Of a stretch of 64,000 nucleotides of DNA, positions 1 through 7,895 are shown one piece after another. The stretch lies in assembly GCF_900113245.1 (NCBI RefSeq), contig NZ_FOOQ01000002.1:718881-782880 (forward strand), in the 5' to 3' direction. The position numbers and the translations under genes are program-made. The notes under the pieces are model-generated. The model saw only the letters and a program-made list of their open reading frames with translations, was not told the origin of the DNA and made no database searches. This DNA is from Halopelagius inordinatus. GTDB lineage: Archaea; Halobacteriota; Halobacteria; Halobacteriales; Haloferacaceae. The stretch's first letter is position 1. Every line of letters starts with the position of its first letter.

Positions 1-343
1 CGGTGCCCGCGTCGTCGTGCAAGCCGTCGGTGTTCTGCGTCACGACGGCGTCTATGACGCCCCGTTCTTCGAGTCGGACGAGTGCGTCGTGCGCCGCGTT
101 CGGTTCCGGGTCGTCGGCGTACATCCGTTCGTGTAACTGGAGTCGGTCCCGCCAGAAGCCGTCCGGGTCGGCTCTGAATCGGTCGATGCCGACGTCGTCC
201 GGGTCGAACTCGTCGTTCCAGATGCCGTCTTCTCCGCGGAACGAGGGGATGCCAGACGCCGTGCTAACACCCGCACCCGTCATCACGGCCGCACTGTCGG
301 CGGCCGCCAACGCGTCCGCAACCTCGGCTAACTCATCATCCAT
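1..343 (-). CDS. Sir2-family NAD-dependent deacetylase, N-terminal part
   Basis: This is the first 114 residues of a sirtuin; the gene runs off the left edge of the window. Sirtuins remove acyl groups from protein lysines using NAD. The Rossmann-fold NAD-binding motif GAGVSTASGIPSFRG lies at residues 23-37, and the TQNTDGLH motif, which lines the NAD and catalytic pocket, lies at 102-109. The ATG at 343 places the first motif at the usual distance from the N-terminus. The catalytic His and the zinc cysteines would lie beyond the edge. The family call is firm; substrate and subclass cannot be judged. Confidence 0.93.
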   Translation of the reverse strand, partial: MDDELAEVADALAAADSAAVMTGAGVSTASGIPSFRGEDGIWNDEFDPDDVGIDRFRADPDGFWRDRLQLHERMYADDPEPNAAHDALVRLEERGVIDAVVTQNTDGLHDDAGT

Positions 344-492
344 ACTACCCGTAGAGAGTCCTAGATGAAAAACGTCGCGCCGCCCGTTTAACGACCCCAT
401 AACCACGAACGTGCATATAAAATCCATCGTTAACGGGGTTGGTGAGCACGGAAGTGGAAGCTTACTTGTGCGATGGGGAACCACCGACGCGC

Positions 493-1515
493 ATGACCAG
501 CGTGAAGGAGTTCCGAGTCGAGGAGACGCCGACGCCCGACGAACTCGGACGGGGGCGGTTCGTCTTCACCGACCAGTACTCCGTGTTCGACTGGGGAGAG
601 ATGCCCGACCACGTCGGTGGGAAGGGCGCGTCCCTCTGTACGATGGGCGCGCACAACTTCGAACTCCTCGACGTGAACCACGTTCCGACGCACTACGTGG
701 GCGTAATCGAAGACGGCGAGGTGAGAGAACTCGGCGAGTGCAAGCGGCCGCCGACGGAGATGGCTATCGAACTCACGCAGGTGCCCGACCTGCCGTTCCT
801 CGGAGACGGTGCGTACGACTACGACGCCTACCGCGAGGCGGCGGGCGAGAACTACCTGATTCCGCTCGAAATCGTCTTCCGCAACACCGTCCCCGTCGGG
901 TCGAGTCTCCGCACGCGAGGGTCGCCCCGAGAGTACGGCCTCGATTCGACCGAATGGCCCGACGAGGCGGTCGAACTCCCCGAACCGGTCGTCGAGTTCT
1001 CCACCAAGTACGAAGAGAGAGACCGCTATCTGGACCGCGAGGAGGCGGACCGAATCGCCGGTGCCGCCGACGTCGACCGACTCGAAGAACTCGCTCTCGC
1101 CGTCAACCACATCCTCAACGGCCGCGCGGAACGCGGCGGGTTCGTCCACGAAGACGGGAAGATAGAGTGTCTGTACCACGAGGGGACGATCAAAGTCGCG
1201 GACGTGGTCGGAACATTCGACGAGAACCGCTTTTCCTACGACGGTCAGGAGGTGTCGAAAGAGGTCGTCCGCCAGTACTACAAGCGCGCGGACCCCGAGT
1301 GGGTCGAAGCCGTCTCCGAGGCGAAGTCGCGCGCCGACGCCGAGGGCGTCGCCGACTGGCGGTCGCTCTGCGAACGCGACCCCGACCCCTTGCCGGCGGA
1401 CGTCCTCGACGCGGTTTCGGAGATGTACGCCGCCGGGACGAACGCCTACACGGGCGCGGAGTGGTTCGACGCGCCAGACATCGCCGACGCCGTCGAACGC
1501 GTCCGAAGCCTCTGA
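493..1515 (+). CDS. purC: Phosphoribosylaminoimidazole-succinocarboxamide synthase (SAICAR synthetase)
   Basis: Cytosolic enzyme of purine synthesis that joins CAIR and aspartate, using ATP, to give SAICAR. The 340-residue product opens [11 protein letters not shown] and carries the family's early [21 protein letters not shown] block, the GKGASLC segment and a middle [16 protein letters not shown] block, in the order seen in archaeal PurC. I chose the ATG at 493; the frame is open to a TTG at 439 and a GTG at 442, but those residues are not family-like. It is the first of four purine genes in the left 5 kb, though the others are separated by unrelated genes or lie on the other strand, so this is a loose cluster and not an operon. 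Confidence 0.93.
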   Translation: MTSVKEFRVEETPTPDELGRGRFVFTDQYSVFDWGEMPDHVGGKGASLCTMGAHNFELLDVNHVPTHYVGVIEDGEVRELGECKRPPTEMAIELTQVPDLPFLGDGAYDYDAYREAAGENYLIPLEIVFRNTVPVGSSLRTRGSPREYGLDSTEWPDEAVELPEPVVEFSTKYEERDRYLDREEADRIAGAADVDRLEELALAVNHILNGRAERGGFVHEDGKIECLYHEGTIKVADVVGTFDENRFSYDGQEVSKEVVRQYYKRADPEWVEAVSEAKSRADAEGVADWRSLCERDPDPLPADVLDAVSEMYAAGTNAYTGAEWFDAPDIADAVERVRSL

Positions 1516-1519
1516 GACG

Positions 1520-1756
1520 CTACTCGACCCACGACTGGACGAGGCGGACCGCTCTCTCGCCCAGTCCGGCGGCACCGACGACGGTGAGAACGCCCGCACC
1601 GGCGAGGGCCGTCCACGGCAGAACGTCGAGTCTGGGGGCGAAACTGGCGTGCGCGCCGACGAGTAGTACGGTGACGAACAGCCATCCGCCGTAGAGGACG
1701 AACGCGAGTCGGCGGAGTCCGGAGTTCACGACAGGGTCTAGCCGTTCGCTCGGCAA
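1520..1756 (-). CDS. Small two-helix membrane protein, unknown function
   Basis: A 78-residue product with two hydrophobic helices (about residues 17-36 and 45-62) and a short polar C-terminus. It is read from a TTG at 1756, or from a GTG about nine codons further in. It converges on purC with only a few bases between the stops. I do not recognise the family. The hydrophobic pattern and open frame support a real membrane protein, but the weak start codons lower confidence. Confidence 0.55.
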   Translation of the reverse strand: MPSERLDPVVNSGLRRLAFVLYGGWLFVTVLLVGAHASFAPRLDVLPWTALAGAGVLTVVGAAGLGERAVRLVQSWVE

Positions 1757-1806
1757 ATGCGTGGCGACGACGTGACAGAAGAGCTTTCACTCCGTTATTC
1801 GAGCGT

Positions 1807-3042
1807 GTGTTCGTGTGTCCGCTATCCCGCCGCCGCGCCCTCGCCGCCGTCGGAAGCGCCGCCGCTTTCGGGACCGCGGGCTGTCTCGGCCTGCGCGACC
1901 GCTACGTCCCACGCACGCACGAACGAGACGCCGACCTGTCGGGCGACGACGGCCCCTGGCCGACGCTGGGTCACGACGCCCGCCGGACAGCGTCGGTCGC
2001 CGGGACCGGACCGGACGCGAACGCGCGAGTGACGCGCCTGACCGAAGCGAATCGGTTCCCCGACCGTCAGGTCGTCGTCGGTTCGGACGTCCTCCTGTTC
2101 GTCGTCCGGCGGTGGCGGGAAAACGACCGAGACGACGAACTGTTCTCGGGCGTCGTCGCGGTGGACCGCGAGGGGTCGGAACGGTGGCGTCTCCGCACCG
2201 AACCGGACGTGGGAGTGCCGACGGCCGTCGGAAACACCGTGTTCGTAGAGGAGAGCAACCTGACTCGCGCCGTCGACGCCGAGACGGGCGTAGTGAACTG
2301 GCGCTACCGGCGCGGCTACGGTTTCCCTCACGTCTCGCCCGCCGTCCGCGACGGGCGCGTCTACGTCGGCGGCCGTCGGTTCCTCGCACTCGACGCCGCG
2401 ACCGGCGAGCGTCTGTGGCGGACGGACGAGGAGATGCCCGCCGTACAGACGTGTTCGGCGACGGCGGGCCGCGTCGTCGCCTCGAACGGGTACGCCGAGA
2501 ACGGCGGCGGCCTGTTTTGTCTCGACGCCGCCGACGGGAGCGTCCGGTGGGAAGCGGACGTAGCCCCGACCCACGACCCCGCGGCGGTAGGGGAGAGACG
2601 GTGTTTCTCGGTGGACGACGAGGGCGCTCTCTCGGCGGTTTCGACGGCCGATGGGAGCGTGCAGTGGACGCGGGCGCGGGCCGCAGACGGCGACCGCTCC
2701 CGGTACGAGCAACCCGTCCTCGCCGACGGAGTCGTCCTCGTCGGTGGGGCGAACGCACCGCTCCGCGCGTTCGACCGCGAGACGGGCGAGACGGCGTGGA
2801 CCGCCGGTCCCGCCGACGAACGCCACTACGCGCCCGTCGTCGCCGCCGACGGTGTCTACGGCGTCACGCGGGAAGGGACCGTCTACGAAGTCGGGGTCGA
2901 AGGGACCGAGCGGTGGCGTCGGTCGCTGGACCGGACGGTGACGAGTGCGCCATCGCTCGCCGAGGGTGCGCTCTACTTCGGAAGTCGAACCGGGGAGCGC
3001 GTCGAAAGGTGGCAGGGCGGATTCGACCGCTTCGGCCCCTGA
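1807..3042 (+). CDS. PQQ-type beta-propeller lipoprotein
   Basis: A 411-residue exported lipoprotein. The N-terminus has a twin-arginine stretch SRRRALAAVGSAAA and a lipobox TAGC with Cys26, so it is probably Tat-exported and lipid-anchored outside the cell, as is common in haloarchaea. The rest is a row of propeller blades of the PQQ/BamB type with recurring motifs such as AVDAETGVVNWRY, ALDAATGERLWRT and CLDAADGSVRWEAD. No enzyme residues are evident, so a binding or scaffold role is as likely as a dehydrogenase. Starts at GTG 1807, with GTG 1813 as an alternative. Confidence 0.85.
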   Translation: MFVCPLSRRRALAAVGSAAAFGTAGCLGLRDRYVPRTHERDADLSGDDGPWPTLGHDARRTASVAGTGPDANARVTRLTEANRFPDRQVVVGSDVLLFVVRRWRENDRDDELFSGVVAVDREGSERWRLRTEPDVGVPTAVGNTVFVEESNLTRAVDAETGVVNWRYRRGYGFPHVSPAVRDGRVYVGGRRFLALDAATGERLWRTDEEMPAVQTCSATAGRVVASNGYAENGGGLFCLDAADGSVRWEADVAPTHDPAAVGERRCFSVDDEGALSAVSTADGSVQWTRARAADGDRSRYEQPVLADGVVLVGGANAPLRAFDRETGETAWTAGPADERHYAPVVAADGVYGVTREGTVYEVGVEGTERWRRSLDRTVTSAPSLAEGALYFGSRTGERVERWQGGFDRFGP

Positions 3043-3045
3043 AAA

Positions 3046-4050
3046 TCAGTCGTCCGAGGGGTCGGGCGTCGCTCCGTCGGCCGCCGTCTCGCCCGCCTCG
3101 GACGCGTCGGCGAGTGCGTCGCCGAGTCCGTCGACGGGTCGGTCCGGGTTCGCCTCGCGGGCTTCCGGCGTCGTCCCGAGTTGGTAGCCCGACGCGTCGG
3201 CCTCCTCGCGGATACTGGTCCGCCCGCGGTGGACGCTGACAGCGTCGTCGAGGTGGAGCCGAACCGCTTCGATGAGCGCGTCCGCTTCCAGCGGTTGGCC
3301 GAGTCGCTTTATCTCCTCGACGCTCGCGTCGTCCGGCACGTCGAACGCCCGTTGGGTGATGATGGGGCCTTGGTCCAAATCCGTCGTCACGTAGTGGGCG
3401 GTGACGCCCGCGATGCGGACGCCCTCCTCTTTGGCCTGCCGGTAGGCGGCCGCGCCGGGGAAGGCGGGCAAAAGCGAGGGGTGGATGTTGATGATGCGGT
3501 CCTCGTAGCGGAACACGACGTTCGGTCCGAGGATTCGCATGTACCGCGCGAGCACTATCAGGTCGACGTCGTACTGTTCGAGGATGTCGAGCAGTTCGTC
3601 CTCGTCGGGCGTTCCCTTCTCGTCGCCGATGTCGTGGAACGGCACGTCGTACTGCGAGGCGAGGGGTTCGAGGGAGTCGCGGTTGCCGACGACGACGGAG
3701 ATGTCCGCGCCGAGTTCGCCGTTCGTCCACGCCTCGAACATGGCTTCGAGACAGTGCGACTCTTTGGTCGTGAGGACGGCGATCTGTTTGGTCTCGCGGT
3801 CCGAGGGAAAGCGCACCTGCACGTCGACGCCGAGTTCGTCGCCGAGTTCCGAGAGCGTCTCGCGGAGCGTCTCTCGCGTGCAGACCATCTCCGAGGTGTC
3901 CGCGTGGAGCGTCATCCGGAAGATGCCGTCTCGCACCGCCTGGTCCAGGTCCTCGACGTTGATTCCGCGCTCGAACAGCAGGGTGGTGACGTTCGCGATG
4001 AGTCCAGTCTTGTCGTCTCCGATGACGGTAATCTCGGTCAGGTCGGTCAT
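3046..4050 (-). CDS. purU: Formyltetrahydrofolate deformylase (PurU type)
   Basis: Hydrolyses 10-formyltetrahydrofolate to formate and tetrahydrofolate, balancing one-carbon units for purine synthesis. The 334-residue product has an N-terminal ACT domain (MTDLTEITVIGDDKTG, about residues 1-85) followed by a formyltransferase-fold domain with the NIHPSLLP motif and LDQGPII, which carry the catalytic Asn, His and Asp of the PurN/PurU fold. An acidic, alanine-rich tail of about 45 residues extends past the usual end. I chose ATG 4050 because the ACT domain begins there; the longer upstream frame is not family-like. Divergent from purS. Confidence 0.92.
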   Translation of the reverse strand: MTDLTEITVIGDDKTGLIANVTTLLFERGINVEDLDQAVRDGIFRMTLHADTSEMVCTRETLRETLSELGDELGVDVQVRFPSDRETKQIAVLTTKESHCLEAMFEAWTNGELGADISVVVGNRDSLEPLASQYDVPFHDIGDEKGTPDEDELLDILEQYDVDLIVLARYMRILGPNVVFRYEDRIINIHPSLLPAFPGAAAYRQAKEEGVRIAGVTAHYVTTDLDQGPIITQRAFDVPDDASVEEIKRLGQPLEADALIEAVRLHLDDAVSVHRGRTSIREEADASGYQLGTTPEAREANPDRPVDGLGDALADASEAGETAADGATPDPSDD

Positions 4051-4212
4051 CGGTCCCACCTCCAACTGCTTTCGAACGGAGTCATCGACGGTTCGAGGGT
4101 GTGCGAACGCAAAAGGGTGTCCATCTCCGCCCGTCTCGCCACCGTACGGCGGACAGTACAGCCCCGCGACACCGAACGAGTGAAAAGCGCGCTTCGAGAC
4201 GAAAACGCACGT

Positions 4213-4222
4213 TCGTGTATAT
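4213..4222 (+). promoter_or_regulatory. Probable TATA element for purS
   Basis: An A/T-rich stretch containing TGTATAT stands out in the G+C-rich gap between divergent purU and purS. It lies about 30-35 bases before an ATG at 4251 and about 55 before the preferred purS start at 4272, suitable for a short-leader archaeal transcript. This is a pattern call only. Confidence 0.4.
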
Positions 4223-4271
4223 CGGAGACGGTCCAAAACGTCTTTTGCCCATGACCGCGCACCACTACTCG

Positions 4272-4523
4272 ATGACGACCTACACCGCGACGGTGACGGT
4301 CCGCCTGAAGCGAGGCGTCCTCGACCCGGAGGCCGAAACCACGAAGCGCGCGCTGGAGCGACTCGGCTTCGAGTTGGAGACGCTCCGTTCGGCGGACCAG
4401 TTCGAAGTCGACCTCGACGCTCCCTCGGCGGACGAGGCGGCCGACCGCGCCGACGAGATGGCGGAGCGACTGCTGGCGAACCCCACGATTCACGACTACG
4501 AGGTCGAGGTGGCGGAAGCGTAG
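4272..4523 (+). CDS. purS: Phosphoribosylformylglycinamidine synthase, PurS subunit
   Basis: Small 83-residue subunit that bridges PurL and PurQ in the FGAM synthase complex, which converts FGAR plus glutamine to FGAM. The sequence MTTYTATVTVRLKRGVLDPE followed by a TKRALERLGF helix and an acidic ADRADEMAERLLANP helix is typical PurS. ATG 4272 gives the standard N-terminus; an in-frame ATG at 4251 would add seven residues. purQ follows on the same strand after a gap of about 110 bases that contains a duplicated purQ start. purL is not in the window. Confidence 0.93.
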   Translation: MTTYTATVTVRLKRGVLDPEAETTKRALERLGFELETLRSADQFEVDLDAPSADEAADRADEMAERLLANPTIHDYEVEVAEA

Positions 4524-4564
4524 ATGTCCGTCAGTATTCCGGTCCGAGCGGTCGAATCTCTCCG

Positions 4565-4647
4565 CGGAGGTGCGTCCCGATGACGGTGGCTTCCTCGACA
4601 GTCACCGTCGAGGCCGCCCACGGAGGTGCGTCCCGATGACGGTGGCT
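4565..4647 (+). repeat. 27-bp direct repeat duplicating the purQ start region
   Basis: Two identical 27-bp copies lie at 4565-4591 and 4621-4647, offset by 56 bases. Each contains GGAGGTG, which resembles a ribosome binding site, then an ATG followed by ACGGTGGCT. The second copy is the real purQ start; the first is an extra start signal in another frame. Both copies were compared base by base. Confidence 0.9.
4580..4639 (+). CDS. Possible 19-codon leader ORF overlapping the purQ start
   Basis: The upstream copy of the duplicated purQ start opens a 19-codon frame, beginning MTVASS, that stops at TGA 4637-4639. This stop overlaps the purQ start as ATGA, a layout suited to translational coupling. 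It could be a real leader peptide or a fossil of the duplication. No function is implied by the peptide sequence. Confidence 0.4.
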   Translation: MTVASSTVTVEAAHGGASR

Positions 4648-5319
4648 GTCGTCCAGTTCGGCGGGTCGAACTGCGACAGAGACGCCGTGGCCGCCCTCTC
4701 GCATCTCGGCATCGACGCCGAACGCGCGTGGCACGAGGACGGCCTCCCGGACGACGTGACCGGTATCGTCCTCCCCGGCGGGTTCTCCTACGGCGACTAC
4801 CTCCGCGCGGGTGCGATGGCGGCGCGGTCGCCGATCATGGAGGAAGTCCGGGCGGCCGCGGACGACGGCGTCCCCGTTCTCGGCGTCTGCAACGGCGCGC
4901 AGATAGGCTCCGAGTCCGGTCTCACCGACGGCGCGTTCACCACGAACGAGAGCGCCCGCTTCCAGTGTGAACCCGTCTTCCTCCGCGTCGAGAACGCCGA
5001 CACGCCGTGGACCGCGGCGTACGAGGAGGGCGACGTGATAGAACTGCCCATCGCGCACGGCGAAGGTCGCTTCGAGACGAGCGACGACCGCTACGAGACG
5101 CTGGAAGCCGACGACCGCGTCCTCTTTCGCTACTGCGACGCCGACGGCAACGTCACCGAAGCGGCGAATCCGAACGGCTCTCGCGGCAACGTGGCGGGCA
5201 TCCTCGGCGAACGCGACACCGTCGCCGTGCTGATGCCGCACCCAGAGCGCGCGTCTCTTCCCGACCTGGGGGGAAGCACCGACGGTCAGGGCGTCCTCCG
5301 CGGTTTCGAAGACGCGTAA
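4636..5319 (+). CDS. purQ: Phosphoribosylformylglycinamidine synthase, glutaminase subunit PurQ
   Basis: Class I glutamine amidotransferase subunit that supplies ammonia to PurL for FGAM synthesis. The 227-residue product begins MTVAVVQFGGSNCDRD, has the nucleophile elbow PVLGVCNGAQIG with Cys85, and a late PHPERAS block carrying the catalytic His and Glu. ATG 4636 has GGAGGTG just upstream, inside the second copy of a 27-bp repeat. The start overlaps the stop of a 19-codon leader frame. Confidence 0.95.
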   Translation: MTVAVVQFGGSNCDRDAVAALSHLGIDAERAWHEDGLPDDVTGIVLPGGFSYGDYLRAGAMAARSPIMEEVRAAADDGVPVLGVCNGAQIGSESGLTDGAFTTNESARFQCEPVFLRVENADTPWTAAYEEGDVIELPIAHGEGRFETSDDRYETLEADDRVLFRYCDADGNVTEAANPNGSRGNVAGILGERDTVAVLMPHPERASLPDLGGSTDGQGVLRGFEDA

Positions 5320-5340
5320 GGCGGACGCCTCGTCCCCTCG

Positions 5341-5451
5341 TCAGGGGGTTATCTCTCGCGGCGAACTGGTTGCGATCCACGCGTCGGCGTTCTCTTCTGC
5401 GGATATCTCGAACCACCCGTCGTCGTAGTAAACCGTGTTGTACGTGTACAT
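5341..5451 (-). CDS. 36-residue small acidic/aromatic protein
   Basis: A short frame from ATG 5451 to TGA 5341-5343 encodes 36 residues beginning MYTYNTVYYDDGWFEIS and ending REITP. The Tyr/Trp-rich start followed by an acidic middle looks like a real haloarchaeal miniprotein and not a frame shadow, and no in-frame start lies further upstream. It lies convergent with purQ and downstream of the RaSEA gene on the same strand, separated by about 140 bases. Function unknown. Confidence 0.55.
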   Translation of the reverse strand: MYTYNTVYYDDGWFEISAEENADAWIATSSPREITP

Positions 5452-5594
5452 CGTTGTGAAAGGGCCGACGACGCATCGTGCGGGGAACGATACGTTGCGT
5501 CGCGCCCGTCGAGACGAACGAGGGGGGAGAACAAGACTACGCGCCGCCTTCGCGCGCGGTAGTGGTCAACTACCGTAATTCGGGGCGGCTTAAC

Positions 5595-6671
5595 TCACCG
5601 CGTCAACGGCATCGAGTAACTCGTCTCCTCTTCGAGGACGACGGCCCACGTGTCCTCGCAGTCGCAGGACACCTGCTCGAACACCGAGGGGTCCTGCCGC
5701 AGGTCGAAGTCCTTGATGGCCTTCTGGACGATATCGTCGCAGTCACCGCAGTTGTGCGGGCCGCGGTCCGACCCGTGGCCGACGGGGTCCGAAACGACGA
5801 TGGCGTCGACGTCGGCGGTCGATTCGAGCACCTCCGCGACCGACCAGAGCCACGGCGGGCGGTAGCCGCCGTTGAAGAAGAGTTCGTCGACCATCGTGTA
5901 ACTCTGGACGTTCGTCGGGTTCATCGAGACGGTGTGGCAGTTCTCCACCGCCGCACAGCGACGGACCGAGGATTTCATGTCTTCGAGAGCTTCCGACTCC
6001 GAGAGGAACGGCGGCTTCATCAGGAGGTACGCCTTCACGCCCGCGGCGGCGGCGGCGGCCTCCTCGCAGGCGTCCTCGAAGTCCGAGAAGTCGAAGTACT
6101 TGTTCACGCAGTCGTGGCGCACTCGGTCCGTCGCCGTCTCCAAACCGACGGCCACGTCCGTCTCCAAGCCGACGCCGGTGAAGTCTTCGAGTTTCTCGCG
6201 TTCGACGAAGTCCGGAAGCGACTCGACGACGATTCGCTCTCTGTCGGCGAACGCCTCGCCGATGGCCGCGCGCGTCTCCGCGCCGACTTCGCGTTCGTCG
6301 AGGAACGACCCCGAGGTGTAGATTTTGATCAGTTCGGACGGCCCCTCGGCGTTCTCCTCCTCGTGGTCGAGACAGACCCGAATCTGGTCCATCAGCGCCT
6401 CGTGGGCGACGCTGCCACCCTCGACGGACTCGGCGACGTACCCGCACATCGTACACCCTCCGGCGCGCGCCCACCGACAGCCGCCGGTGTTGAGGATGAT
6501 AGTGAGCGACTGTTTGACGCCGTCCGGCGTGTTGTCCTCGTCTATCCAGACGCGCGTCGGTTCGTGCGGGTCGTACGTCTTGTCCTTGCGCGACCGTATC
6601 TCGCGCATCACCTGATTGTGGGCGTCCATGCCCTTCCCCCGTTCGTACACTTCGGGGCTCGGCTTACTCAT
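5595..6671 (-). CDS. Archaeosine biosynthesis radical SAM protein RaSEA
   Basis: Radical SAM enzyme that works with ArcS to turn the preQ0-lysine adduct at tRNA position 15 into archaeosine. The 358-residue protein carries an unusual cluster motif GGCRWARAGGCTMCGY with Cys65, Cys73 and Cys76, that is C-x7-C-x2-C instead of the classic CxxxCxxC. A radical-SAM-type LIKIYTSGSFLD strand follows, and the C-terminal region is rich in Cys (CGDCDD and CDCEDTW), possibly a second metal site. Its partners are in the same window: arcS at 20848-22605 and tgtA at 24985-26472. Starts at ATG 6671. Confidence 0.88.
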   Translation of the reverse strand: MSKPSPEVYERGKGMDAHNQVMREIRSRKDKTYDPHEPTRVWIDEDNTPDGVKQSLTIILNTGGCRWARAGGCTMCGYVAESVEGGSVAHEALMDQIRVCLDHEEENAEGPSELIKIYTSGSFLDEREVGAETRAAIGEAFADRERIVVESLPDFVEREKLEDFTGVGLETDVAVGLETATDRVRHDCVNKYFDFSDFEDACEEAAAAAAGVKAYLLMKPPFLSESEALEDMKSSVRRCAAVENCHTVSMNPTNVQSYTMVDELFFNGGYRPPWLWSVAEVLESTADVDAIVVSDPVGHGSDRGPHNCGDCDDIVQKAIKDFDLRQDPSVFEQVSCDCEDTWAVVLEEETSYSMPLTR

Positions 6672-6766
6672 TGTACTCTCGTACCCGGTGAGTCCGTAAA
6701 TCCGCTTCGTCTACGCCCGGGCGATTCGGGGGGTGGATTCACGTCCCTCGGCTTCGAACGACGGCC

Positions 6767-7822
6767 GTGCGAACTCGGCGACGCCTCCTCGCGTCAGTCG
6801 CCGCCGCCGGGAGCCTCTCTGTTTCGGGGTGCGACGCGTTCCGGTCCCGGCCCGACGAGACGGCGGACCGGACGACGGAGACGACCACGACGCGGAGCGG
6901 AGACGCCGGACGCGCGGTAGGCGTGGTGGTCGAGAACGTCTCTCCGTCCGCGCGGTACGTCACCGTCGTCGTCGAAGACGGCGGGGAGGAGTTGTTCGCC
7001 GAGAGCGAGTCGTACGCGCCCGACGGAACCGGACAGACGCGGCGGTACTCGGCCGTAGTTCCCCGATTCGGCGAGTACGACGTGGCCGTCGAGACGGCCG
7101 ACGGGGCGGCGGCGCGCGGGACGGTTCGCGTCGATACCGTTCACGGCGATGCCGAAGTGACCGTCGGCGAGGAGATACGGGTCCGACAGAGCGTGCGGTG
7201 TTCGCCCGAGTGCGGTCCCGTCTCGGTGGACGGCGAGTTCGAGCGGTTCGGCGACTCACCGTGGCCGAGACGGGAGGCATCGACGGGGTATGCGGTGAGT
7301 ATCGCGAACGTCGGCGACGAGGCGCGTCCGGTCGAAGTCGAGTTCGAGGTAGACGGCCGTCGGGTGTTGGACTACCGGTACCGGCCGCACCCGGGAACGG
7401 AACTCCGCCTGCCCGTCGTGCCGCCACTGAGGCGGTTCGCACTCGCGGTCACGGCCGCCGACCGGACGTGGCGCGCGGCGTGGGACGACGCGCGGAGCGC
7501 GGAGATTCCGCTGGCGTTCGACGGGCGGGGGGTCCGCGTCGACGCGTGGCCCGCCGCGGGCGCGGACCTGACGGTTCGGAACGAACGCGGCCGTCGAGAC
7601 GTGACGGTCGAAGCCTACAGAGACGGAGAACGAGTCGCCGCGGAGACGGTCGAGTTGGACCGCGGAGAGACGACGCGGGTGGCTGACTTCCTCTCGGAAC
7701 CCGGCGTCTACGACGTGCGAGTCGTCGGAAACGCCACCGTGACGCGCACGTTCGTCGTCGCGCGGCGGGGCCGACTCCTCGTACGCGCCCGCGACGGCGT
7801 GGACGTGTATCTCGTCCGGTGA
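6767..7822 (+). CDS. Tat lipoprotein, member 1 of a three-gene tandem family
   Basis: A 351-residue exported lipoprotein from GTG 6767. The signal MRTRRRLLASVAAAG leads to a lipobox VSGC with Cys22. A Thr/Arg-rich linker is followed by beta-strand-rich domains. Motifs shared with the next two genes are YVTVVVE, a two-Cys motif VRCSPEC and LDYRYRPHPGTEL. The architecture suggests immunoglobulin-like beta sandwiches on the cell surface. I do not recognise a named family. A 17-bp tandem duplication covers its stop codon and directly precedes the next gene. Confidence 0.8.
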   Translation: MRTRRRLLASVAAAGSLSVSGCDAFRSRPDETADRTTETTTTRSGDAGRAVGVVVENVSPSARYVTVVVEDGGEELFAESESYAPDGTGQTRRYSAVVPRFGEYDVAVETADGAAARGTVRVDTVHGDAEVTVGEEIRVRQSVRCSPECGPVSVDGEFERFGDSPWPRREASTGYAVSIANVGDEARPVEVEFEVDGRRVLDYRYRPHPGTELRLPVVPPLRRFALAVTAADRTWRAAWDDARSAEIPLAFDGRGVRVDAWPAAGADLTVRNERGRRDVTVEAYRDGERVAAETVELDRGETTRVADFLSEPGVYDVRVVGNATVTRTFVVARRGRLLVRARDGVDVYLVR

Positions 7823-7842
7823 CGCATCTCGTCCGGTGACGC
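7809..7842 (+). repeat. 17-bp tandem duplication over a stop codon
   Basis: Two identical, directly adjacent 17-bp copies (7809-7825 and 7826-7842) begin ATCTCGTCCGGTGACGC. The TGA stop of the first lipoprotein lies in copy one, and copy two supplies a GTG that can be read as an extended start of the second lipoprotein. Confidence 0.9.
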
Positions 7843-7895
7843 CCCCGACGAACGCGCCGTGGATATATCCCGACAGAGACCGACTGTGGAGACGG

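Noticed and set aside
411-1694. Long arginine-rich frames overlapping purC and many other genes on both strands
   Set aside because: They are shadows of real genes in G+C-rich DNA: Arg/Pro-rich, no domains, and opposed to clear coding frames.
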